NCBI RefSeq assembly: GCF_918698245.1
Contig: NZ_CAKKMS010000004.1
Coordinates: forward strand, 124,001 to 188,000
DNA: 64,000 nucleotides
Source of the DNA: Pedobacter sp. Bi126
GTDB lineage: Bacteria > Bacteroidota > Bacteroidia > Sphingobacteriales > Sphingobacteriaceae
Reading direction: 5' to 3'
Shown here: positions 51,113 through 58,038 of the stretch, piece after piece
Layout of the letters: each line of letters begins with the position of its first letter
How positions within the stretch are numbered: position 1 is the first letter of the stretch
Position numbers and translations under genes: made by a program
Notes under the pieces: model-generated
The model's input: only the letters and a program-made list of their open reading frames with translations
What the model was told of the DNA's origin: nothing
Database searches by the model: none

Positions 51113-51955
51113 TTAGTCTGCCAATACCATTTCCTTGTTATTTCTGCTCCACTCGCTCCAGGAACCAACATAAAGCTTAGGGATGGGTAAACCGGCATAA
51201 TCCATAGCTAATAGCGTATGGCAGGCGGTAATGCCCGAGCCACAATGTACAATTACGTTTTCGGGTTTAACGTGGGCCAAAGCTTCAGCATATTTTTCTT
51301 TCAATATTTCAGGGGCCAGGAAAGCACCCGTAGCATCCAAATTTTCGGTATATGGAATATTTGCCGCACCAGGGATATGCCCTGCAATTAAATCGATAGG
51401 TTCGGTAAGGCCTGCAAAACGGTTGGCATCGCGCACGTCAATCACAATATAATCGTCGGTTTTGGCAACTTTTTCTACCTCATTGATATCTGATAACGGT
51501 AAGTTCCATGCTGTGATTTCGTATTTTTCGACAGATTTTGGAATTTCTACTTTATCTGTAGTCGGAAAACCTGCTTTAACAGCCGCCTGAAAGCCTCCAT
51601 CAATTACCTGTATTTTTTCATGACCGATTGCTTTTAGCATCCACCACAGCCTCGCAGCGGCGTTACCGCCGTTTTTATCATCGTAAACAATCACATGGCT
51701 GTCTTTTGTGATGCCAAGTCGCTGTAAAACAGCAGAAAACTGGTCGAATGTTGGTAAGGGATGCCTTCCGCCAATGGCAAAATCGCCAATGTTGGCTAAA
51801 TCGTTATTTACATCAGCAAAGAGCGCACCAGCAAGGTGTTGCTCGTCATATCTTGCTTTTGATCCGGCACTGGCATCGATAATTACGATTTCATCGTCTT
51901 GGTTTAACCAGGTTAATTCTGCTGGTTTTATAATGGGTGATAATTTTGTGTTCAT
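51113..51955 (-). CDS. sseA: Sulfurtransferase (tandem rhodanese, SseA type)
   Basis: 280 residues with two rhodanese domains. The N-terminal, inactive one spans about 1-130 (VIIDASAGSKARYDEQHLAGALFADV); the C-terminal one spans about 150-280 with the active cysteine C238 in VHCGSGITACHTLLA, the CGSGVTAC-type loop of 3-mercaptopyruvate sulfurtransferases. It transfers sulfur to cyanide or thiols in the cytoplasm. Its start codon overlaps the stop of a small upstream frame (ATGA). Confidence 0.9.
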   Translation of the reverse strand: MNTKLSPIIKPAELTWLNQDDEIVIIDASAGSKARYDEQHLAGALFADVNNDLANIGDFAIGGRHPLPTFDQFSAVLQRLGITKDSHVIVYDDKNGGNAAARLWWMLKAIGHEKIQVIDGGFQAAVKAGFPTTDKVEIPKSVEKYEITAWNLPLSDINEVEKVAKTDDYIVIDVRDANRFAGLTEPIDLIAGHIPGAANIPYTENLDATGAFLAPEILKEKYAEALAHVKPENVIVHCGSGITACHTLLAMDYAGLPIPKLYVGSWSEWSRNNKEMVLAD

Positions 51956-52140
51956 CTATGTTTTTTAGGGATAACTAATGTAATTATAATTCCAGTAATT
52001 AATATTGGAAGCCATATAAAAGAATATTCTCCAGTCTTACTAACTTTAGTGTCTATTTCGTGGCGATAAGAAAAAGGCATCATAGCGAAAACCCCATCAA
52101 AACTCTTATTACAATTAATATAATCCCAAATAGGCGCATT
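51952..52140 (-). pseudogene. Remnant or small membrane protein upstream of sseA
   Basis: Directly after the MFS stop the same frame stays open for 62 codons to a TGA (51954-51952) overlapping the sseA start. The peptide reads like real protein (APIWDYINCNKSFDGVFA ... KTGEYSFIWLPILITG) and ends in a hydrophobic helix plus IPKKHR. An ATG exists only at 52083 (43-residue product). It could be the 3' end of a lost gene or a genuine small membrane protein coupled to sseA. Unrecognised. Confidence 0.35.
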
Positions 52141-53319
52141 TTAAGTTGTTTTTCTTATAAGTGCCCATAGCCCCAAAACTGGACCAACAGCCAAAACCAT
52201 ATAAAGATAATGCGAATTCATTTCTTTTGCCAAAAGATTAATCACCTGGATGCTAATAATCGTAATGGCAAAGCCGATACAATTTACCAGTGTTAACGAA
52301 GTTCCCCGCAGGCTTTGGGGGGCATGTTTGGCAATTAAAGAAGAAAACAAGGGCGAATCGGCCGTGCCAGACAAGCCCCAGCAAAATAAAAATACAAGAA
52401 AAGGATATATCGAGCCGCAGAATAGGAAAAGCGGCGAGAGCAGGCAGCATAAGCCCGAAATGGACAGCGCAATGGTGGCAATCCGTTTTGCACCAAATTT
52501 TTGTGAGAGCAAACCGCCGATCATGCAAGATAAACCTCCCGATGCGATAATTAAGAACGAAAACAGCGGTATATTTAAAGTTGCATGTGCATGTTTAGTG
52601 TTGTAAAGCAACAGCATGCCGGGTAAAAAAGCCCAAAAGGTATAAAGTTCCCACATGTGCCCGAAATAGCCGAAAGCAGCAGATCGAAAATCAGGATTTT
52701 TAAAGCCATTAAAACAAGAGCGGAAATCGAATTTCTGTCCGGCAGTTCTAAATGGACCGTTTGGCACAAACCATAAAATAGCAATTGCACCAATCAGAGA
52801 TAATCCCGAAGTAGCAAAGATTACGTAGTGCCAGGGAAAATTTGCTGTAAATGTTTTTAATAGATGAGGGAAGGCAGTGCCGAAAACCAAAGCACCAACT
52901 AAAAAACCCAACGATTTCCCTAGCCCATCTTTAAAGTAATCGGATGCTATTTTCATGCCGACAGGATAAATTCCAGCCAACATAAAACCAGTTAAAAAGC
53001 GAAAAAGCAACAATAAACGGACATCGGCTAGTTCTAAACAAATGCCCAGATTAAACAAGGCAGCTGCAATTCCGCAGATAAAGAACACTTTTGAGGGTGA
53101 AAAAATATCGGAAATGGCAAAAAAAGCGAAAACTAATGTTCCGCTGATGAAACCAAACTGTACCATGCTGGTGAGGTTGGCCAATAGATTTGTTTCTGTT
53201 GGGAAGCTTTTAACAAAATCTGGTAATACCGCATTGCCAGCAAACCACAGCGATGTACAGAGAAACTGTGCAATAACAATTGTGGGAAGAATGTAATTGG
53301 GTTTTTTAGTGCCGCTCAT
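52141..53319 (-). CDS. Major facilitator superfamily transporter
   Basis: 392 residues from the ATG at 53319 (MSGTKKPNYILPT); a TTG six codons upstream is less likely. About 12 hydrophobic segments. LLFRFLTGFMLAGIYPVGMKIASDYF near 98-123 is the typical MFS helix 4-5 motif, and FWAFLPGMLLLY near 225 and CWGLSGTADSPLFSSLIAKHAP near 320-341 belong to the C-terminal half. The pattern is closest to the nitrate/cyanate-type MFS proteins, but the substrate cannot be assigned. Gene order gives no clue. Confidence 0.82.
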   Translation of the reverse strand: MSGTKKPNYILPTIVIAQFLCTSLWFAGNAVLPDFVKSFPTETNLLANLTSMVQFGFISGTLVFAFFAISDIFSPSKVFFICGIAAALFNLGICLELADVRLLLLFRFLTGFMLAGIYPVGMKIASDYFKDGLGKSLGFLVGALVFGTAFPHLLKTFTANFPWHYVIFATSGLSLIGAIAILWFVPNGPFRTAGQKFDFRSCFNGFKNPDFRSAAFGYFGHMWELYTFWAFLPGMLLLYNTKHAHATLNIPLFSFLIIASGGLSCMIGGLLSQKFGAKRIATIALSISGLCCLLSPLFLFCGSIYPFLVFLFCWGLSGTADSPLFSSLIAKHAPQSLRGTSLTLVNCIGFAITIISIQVINLLAKEMNSHYLYMVLAVGPVLGLWALIRKTT

Positions 53320-53350
53320 TTTGAATTTGATGCACAATTTTACCTAAAAT

Positions 53351-53441
53351 AAACCTGATAGTAGTGGAAATATTTTTTGATATGGTGCTTCGACAAGCTC
53401 AGTATGAAAATCACAAAAAGATTGGAACGCATAGCAGGACT
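53351..53441 (+). repeat. Modular repeat with exchangeable core (copy 3, longer)
   Basis: Begins AAACCTGATAGTAGTGGAAA and ends GAACGCATAGCAGGACT, the same ends as the copies at 19053-19114 and 32479-32540. In place of the central hairpin it carries about 50 bases including GCTTCGACAAGCTCAGTATGA. Confidence 0.7.
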
Positions 53442-53523
53442 TTCGGAACCTATGAAACACAAGACCATGCTTTGCAAAAAAAAAATGACCACCTAAGCTG
53501 CCTTACAGATCTGAGTTTAATAA

Positions 53524-53556
53524 AACTTTGGTCTTTCAGCTTTAGTCTTTCTACCT
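53524..53556. repeat. TTTGGTCTTTCAGCTTTAGTCTTT word repeat
   Basis: On the minus strand it reads AGGTAGAAAGACTAAAGCTG then AAAGACCAAAG, nearly the words found at 15170-15205 (AGGTAGAAGAGACCAAAGCT then GAAAGACTAAAG). Same family of short-word gap repeats, here just before the pdxA stop. Confidence 0.5.
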
Positions 53557-53557
53557 T

Positions 53558-54637
53558 TTAAGAAGCATCATCTTTAATATCAAACTGCGTTTCAACCACT
53601 TTTCCACCTGTACGCAACTGATTGCCCAGCATTTCTTCTTGCTCCCTACGTTTTTTTACAATATGGATGGCCGAAAACAGTGCTTCGGTAAATGAAGTAG
53701 AATCAGCCAGGTCTTTACCCGCAATATCGTAGCCCGTTCCATGATCGGGAGAAGTACGCACGAAGTTTAAACCGGCGGTATAATTTACGCCATTATGGAA
53801 AGCTAATGTTTTGAAAGGAATTAAGCCCTGGTCATGGTACATGGCCAAAACGGCATCAAACTGTTTGTAGCTACCATTGCCGAAAAAGCCATCAGCAGGG
53901 TATGGGCCAAAACAAACAATACCTTTATCGTAGGCTTCCTGAATAGCCGGTGTAATAATTTCAGCCTCTTCGGCACCCAATAAACCATTATCGCTGGCAT
54001 GCGGGTTTAAGCCTAAAACGGCAATTTTTGGTTTTTCGATCCAAAAGTCTTTTTTCAGGCTTTCGTTAATCAGTTTTAGCTTACCGATAATTTTCTCTTT
54101 TGTAATCGAGGTTGGAACATCTTTCACCGGAATGTGACCAGTAACTACACCTACGCGTAAATTTTCGCTGATCAAAAACATCAGCACATCTTTACTGCCA
54201 CTTTTTTCCTGCAGGTATTCGGTATGGCCGGGAAAAGCAAAAGTTTCTGATTGAATGTTATGTTTATTGATCGGAGCAGTAACCAGTGCATCGATATCGC
54301 CATTTACCAGATCGGCTGTTGCACGCTCAAGTGATAAAAGTGCATATTTTCCGCCTGTTGCCGTAACCTGCCCCAATTCGATTTTCACATCCTCTTCCCA
54401 GCAATTAATCATGTTTGCCTTTTTTGGCTGTGCCTGGTTGGCATGGCTAACTACATTAAAACTAAAATCGCCCAGGTTATTTGCTTTTCTATGAAAAGAT
54501 GAAACCTTGGTATGGCCATAAACAATCGGTGTGCAATAATTTAAAATGGCAGGATTAGATAATGTTTTAATGATTACCTCTAAACCTATGCCGTTTACGT
54601 CGCCTATACTGATGCCAATTTTAAGTTTATCGCTCAT
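53558..54637 (-). CDS. pdxA: 4-Hydroxythreonine-4-phosphate dehydrogenase
   Basis: 359 residues. N-terminal KIGISIGDVNGIGLEVI, VTAPINKHNIQ near 122-132 with the FPGHTEYLQE metal/substrate segment at about 139-148, LGLNPHASDNG near 205-215, and AMYHDQGLIPFK near 262-273 holding the metal-binding histidine and aspartate. It oxidises 4-phosphohydroxy-threonine in the DXP-dependent pyridoxal phosphate pathway. It diverges from rsmA across a repeat-filled gap; pdxA and rsmA are neighbours in many bacteria. Confidence 0.95.
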   Translation of the reverse strand: MSDKLKIGISIGDVNGIGLEVIIKTLSNPAILNYCTPIVYGHTKVSSFHRKANNLGDFSFNVVSHANQAQPKKANMINCWEEDVKIELGQVTATGGKYALLSLERATADLVNGDIDALVTAPINKHNIQSETFAFPGHTEYLQEKSGSKDVLMFLISENLRVGVVTGHIPVKDVPTSITKEKIIGKLKLINESLKKDFWIEKPKIAVLGLNPHASDNGLLGAEEAEIITPAIQEAYDKGIVCFGPYPADGFFGNGSYKQFDAVLAMYHDQGLIPFKTLAFHNGVNYTAGLNFVRTSPDHGTGYDIAGKDLADSTSFTEALFSAIHIVKKRREQEEMLGNQLRTGGKVVETQFDIKDDAS

Positions 54638-54726
54638 AATTACTGGAAAATTTTAGCGCAAATTACTGATTTTCGTTTAAACAGGTGCTTACCGGATAAA
54701 AATTAGTTATTTTGTACAAAATAGAG

Positions 54727-54821
54727 TAGCCACAGAAACACGGTTTACACGGAAAAGAAATAGGATAATCTCATTCTTCGATAAAATTTTTCTGCGATTT
54801 CTGTGCCTCCGTGGCAAAATA
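54727..54821. repeat. AGCCACAGAAACACGG inverted repeat
   Basis: TAGCCACAGAAACACGG (from 54727) and its inverted partner CTGTGCCTCCGTGGCAAAATA (to about 54821) enclose about 55 bases. This is the same layout as at 37943-38017. It ends 11 bases before the rsmA start. Confidence 0.65.
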
Positions 54822-54831
54822 AAAAGAAAAG

Positions 54832-55617
54832 ATGAGTTTAGTAAAAGCGAAAAAACATTTAGGCCAACATTTTTTAACCGATAAAAGCATTGCCAACCGC
54901 ATTGTAGAGGCATTGGTAAATACCGATAAATACAATCAGGTTTTAGAGGTAGGGCCAGGGATGGGAATTCTATCTGATTTTTTGCTGCAGCGTAAAGACT
55001 TAGAAACTTATCTTATCGATATCGATACCGAGTCTTTCCATTTTTTAAATGAAAAGTATCCCCAGCTTGGCGATCGATTGATTAATGGCGATTTTTTGAA
55101 ACTCGATTTGAATGCTATTTTTCCAGGTCAATTTGCCATTATTGGTAATTTTCCATACAATATATCTTCGCAGATTTTATTTAAGATTTTAGATAACCGC
55201 AACAAGGTTGTAGAAATGGTTGGGATGTTTCAGAAAGAAGTTGCCCAACGTTGTGCTTCACCTGCTGGAAGTAAGGATTATGGAATTCTGAGTGTATTTC
55301 TTCAGGCCTATTATAAAATCGAATACCTGTTTACGGTTAAGCCGGGTACTTTTAATCCACCTCCAAAAGTACACTCTGCAGTAATCCGTTTAACCAGAAA
55401 CGAAGTGGAGACTTTAGACTGTGATGAAAAATTATTCTGGCGGGTGGTTAAGGCGGGTTTTAACCAGCGGAGAAAAACTTTGCGTAATGCTGTTTCTGCG
55501 GTGATGCCTAAGGATAAAATGGACGATCATATTTATTTTGAGAAACGCGCAGAGCAGTTAACTGTTGCAGATTTTGTGGCTTTAACGCAGCATGTGAGTA
55601 AGTTGATGGAGGTTTAA
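54832..55617 (+). CDS. rsmA: 16S rRNA (adenine1518-N6/adenine1519-N6)-dimethyltransferase
   Basis: 261 residues. KKHLGQHFLTDKSIANRIV at about 8-26, SAM motif I EVGPGMGILSD near 40-50, IDIDTESF acidic motif II, and the catalytic NFPYNISSQ near 105-113 (N-x-P-Y, the adenine-flipping loop). C-terminal helical domain with FNQRRKTLRNAV. It dimethylates two adenines at the 3' end of 16S rRNA. Divergent from pdxA and followed by a thioredoxin-like gene 79 bases on. Confidence 0.95.
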   Translation: MSLVKAKKHLGQHFLTDKSIANRIVEALVNTDKYNQVLEVGPGMGILSDFLLQRKDLETYLIDIDTESFHFLNEKYPQLGDRLINGDFLKLDLNAIFPGQFAIIGNFPYNISSQILFKILDNRNKVVEMVGMFQKEVAQRCASPAGSKDYGILSVFLQAYYKIEYLFTVKPGTFNPPPKVHSAVIRLTRNEVETLDCDEKLFWRVVKAGFNQRRKTLRNAVSAVMPKDKMDDHIYFEKRAEQLTVADFVALTQHVSKLMEV

Positions 55618-55696
55618 ATCCGCGAAGCGATTCTTGCAAATCCGTGATTATTTTCATTGAATTTCTCCTTTCCTTTGCGACATAATTTTAAACATC

Positions 55697-56296
55697 ATGG
55701 TTAATTACAGCGAAATTTTCAGCACACAAGGAATGGATTATCAAACCTATCGTGCATTGATTGATCAACTTCTATTAGAGGGAAAGGCTACTGGTGATGT
55801 AACTTACGATTTGCACTATACTAAAATGAATGTGCAAAGGATGAATCGCGTGGATAAAACAGTTAGCTTAACCGATGAGTTGACTTCGACCATTGATCAT
55901 CTTAAAGAAAATTATAAATTTTTAGTGATTACCGAAGGCTGGTGTGGCGATGCTGCCCAGATTGTTCCGGTGTTCAATAAAATCGCGACTGCGTCATTAG
56001 GTAAAATTGATCTGAAATTTGTGCTTAGAGATAAAAATTTGCCCTTAATTGATGCGCATTTAACCAATGGTGGAAGAGCTATTCCGGTTTTAATTGTGTT
56101 AAACGAATCAGCAGATCAGGTTTTAGGAACCTGGGGCCCAAGGCCACAAATTTTGCAGGAGCTTTTAAAAGAGTGGAGAAAAGAAAGTACTGAAATGCCA
56201 ATTTTGGCAGAAAAACTTCACGGCTGGTACGCTAAAGATAAAACGCAGACTACACAGGCCGGATTAAATGAACTGTTGGAGGGGTTGGAAGGGTAA
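55697..56296 (+). CDS. Thioredoxin-family protein with single active-site cysteine
   Basis: 199 residues, no signal peptide. A thioredoxin-like core follows a 70-residue helical N-terminus: FLVITEGWCGDAAQIVPVFNKIA at about 75-97 is the usual W-C-x-x active-site position, but the second cysteine is replaced (WCGDA), so it cannot form an intramolecular disulfide. GRAIPVLIVLN near 127-137 gives the cis-proline. The family occurs throughout Bacteroidota with no defined substrate; it may be a thiol transferase or binding protein. Co-directional with rsmA. Confidence 0.8.
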   Translation: MVNYSEIFSTQGMDYQTYRALIDQLLLEGKATGDVTYDLHYTKMNVQRMNRVDKTVSLTDELTSTIDHLKENYKFLVITEGWCGDAAQIVPVFNKIATASLGKIDLKFVLRDKNLPLIDAHLTNGGRAIPVLIVLNESADQVLGTWGPRPQILQELLKEWRKESTEMPILAEKLHGWYAKDKTQTTQAGLNELLEGLEG

Positions 56297-56322
56297 TACC
56301 TGTGACTGCGTTCTTCGCAGGT

Positions 56323-56388
56323 CGTCATCCTGAATTTATTTCAGGATCTTAACAACTGGATAGATGCTGAAACAAGTTCAGCATGACG
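56323..56388. repeat. Dispersed hairpin repeat, CGTCATCCTGAA type
   Basis: CGTCATCCTGAATTTATTTCAGGATCT on the left contains its own small hairpin (CCTGAAtttatTTCAGG). The right side reads GCTGAAACAAGTTCAGC then ATGACG, again a hairpin. Two hairpins with inverted ends, between convergent genes; a possible terminator. Confidence 0.65.
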
Positions 56389-56417
56389 ATTCGTAGAAAA
56401 AATCTTACTTCGTAAAT

Positions 56418-56699
56418 TTAATCAACAGAAACAGTTAGTCCCTCTTGCTGTAAAATTTTACGATAAACTTCCATCTCAGTAAATGAACCTTCCAAAACAG
56501 GGCATTTTCCATCATTATGTACTTTCCAGGCAATTTTTTCAGCCTGCGATTCGTTATAATCGAGATATTTCATCATGCAGTAGATCACATGATCGAAAGT
56601 ATTGATATCATCATTCCACAAAATAAGGCGATGTACGGTTTTTAGGGAAGTTAAAATTTCTTCGAGCGTAAAGGTCTCTTCTTTGGTTTCTGTAGACAT
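56418..56699 (-). CDS. clpS: ATP-dependent Clp protease adaptor ClpS
   Basis: 93 residues. LILWNDDINTFDHVIYCMMKY at about 31-51 is the ClpS core (normally NDDxxTxxxVI), and KIAWKVHNDGKCPVLEGSFTEME near 58-80 contains the A-x-x-x-H-x-x-G motif. ClpS presents N-degron substrates to ClpAP. Single gene, convergent with the thioredoxin-like gene. Confidence 0.93.
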   Translation of the reverse strand: MSTETKEETFTLEEILTSLKTVHRLILWNDDINTFDHVIYCMMKYLDYNESQAEKIAWKVHNDGKCPVLEGSFTEMEVYRKILQQEGLTVSVD

Positions 56700-56853
56700 G
56701 GCGCAAAAATAAACAATAATTTAGAAGATTTTAGGTATTGGACTGAGATATTAGATTTTAGGATATTGCGATGAAATCTCACGGCTCAAATCGCAGCGCT
56801 CATATCTTTTTTAATTAACTAACTTTGTTTAACCAAATTATAATAACACGAGT

Positions 56854-57900
56854 ATGCACCAGTCTAAAATAGCCGGAATAGGTTACTACGTTCCGAAAAA
56901 TGTATATACCAACGATGATTTAAGCCGTTTTATGGATACCAACGATGCGTGGATCCAGGAACGTACCGGTATTAAAGAGCGCCGTTTTGCCGATCGTAAC
57001 GAGGAAACCACTACCACCATGGGTATTGAGGCAGCCAAAATCGCGATTGAAAGGGCTGGGATTACTGCGAAGGATGTCGATTTTATAGTTTTTGCCACAT
57101 TAAGCCCCGATTATTATTTCCCGGGTTGTGGCGTATTATTGCAGCGCGAAATGGGCATGGGTGAAATTGGTGCTTTAGATATCCGCAACCAGTGTTCGGG
57201 TTTTGTTTATGCCCTTTCTGTGGCCGATCAGTTTGTAAAAACAGGTATGTATAAAAATGTGCTGGTAGTGGGAAGCGAGAAACATTCGTTCGCGATGGAT
57301 TTCGAAACCCGTAGCCGTAATGTATCGGTGATTTTTGGCGATGGTGCTGGCGCTGTGGTATTACAGCCTACAGATGAACCCGGAAAAGGGATTTTAAGTA
57401 CGCATTTGCATAGCGATGGTGCCGATGCCGAAATCCTGGCCATGTATTATCCAGGTTCTCACGCCAATAAATGGTTGAAAGATAAACCTGCCTATCCTGA
57501 ACAGGAGTTGGGTGGCTTATTTATGACGCAGGAAATTTTGGATAGCGGTGCCGCTTTACCTTATATGGATGGGCCATCGGTTTTCAAAAAAGCGGTGGTA
57601 AAATTTCCTGAAGTAATTAAAGAGGCTTTGGCCGCAAATAATTTAACGGAAAAAGATATTGATATGTTGGTGCCACATCAGGCAAACCTGCGTATCAGCC
57701 AGTATGTACAGCAGTTGTTGGGTCTAAATGATGATCAGGTTTTTAATAATATCCAGAAATATGGAAATACCACAGCAGCTTCTGTTCCTATCGCCTTGTG
57801 CGAAGCCTGGGAAGCAGGCAAAATTAAAGATGGCGATCTGGTTTGCCTTGCCGCATTCGGATCGGGCTTTACCTGGGCCAGCGCACTGATTAGGTGGTAA
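56854..57900 (+). CDS. 3-Oxoacyl-ACP synthase III-family protein, second copy
   Basis: 348 residues. Thiolase-fold KAS III with C114 in IRNQCSGFVYALS, H in VPHQANLRI near 273 and N in QKYGNTTAASVP near 303. Compared with the fabH at 48159-49157 it has a longer middle segment (HSDGADAEILAMYYPGSHANKWLKD, about 190-215) that shapes the substrate pocket, suggesting a different acyl starter. It stands alone, so it may serve a specialised lipid or polyketide-like product; no other such genes are nearby. Confidence 0.87.
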   Translation: MHQSKIAGIGYYVPKNVYTNDDLSRFMDTNDAWIQERTGIKERRFADRNEETTTTMGIEAAKIAIERAGITAKDVDFIVFATLSPDYYFPGCGVLLQREMGMGEIGALDIRNQCSGFVYALSVADQFVKTGMYKNVLVVGSEKHSFAMDFETRSRNVSVIFGDGAGAVVLQPTDEPGKGILSTHLHSDGADAEILAMYYPGSHANKWLKDKPAYPEQELGGLFMTQEILDSGAALPYMDGPSVFKKAVVKFPEVIKEALAANNLTEKDIDMLVPHQANLRISQYVQQLLGLNDDQVFNNIQKYGNTTAASVPIALCEAWEAGKIKDGDLVCLAAFGSGFTWASALIRW

Positions 57901-57909
57901 CCATAGATT

Positions 57910-57995
57910 CGTCATTTCGAGCGAAGTGCAACGCGGAGTGGAGAAATCTATATCTAAAGATCTCTCCACTCCGCGTTGCTTCGGTCGAGATGACG
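57910..57995. repeat. Dispersed hairpin repeat, CGTCATTTCGAGCGAAG type
   Basis: CGTCATTTCGAGCGAAGTGC and AACGCGGAGTGGAGA on the left are inverted on the right as TCTCCACTCCGCGTT then GCTTCGGTCGAGATGACG, giving a stem of about 38 bp with few mismatches around a short AT loop. It lies between convergent genes and probably also stops transcription. Confidence 0.8.
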
Positions 57996-58038
57996 ACCGT
58001 TCATTTGAAGCTCTTAATAGTGACGTAGTTCGAGGGGC

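Noticed and set aside
52250..52606. Plus-strand frame of 118 codons within the MFS gene
   Set aside because: Antisense shadow of a transmembrane-rich coding region; no domain resemblance.
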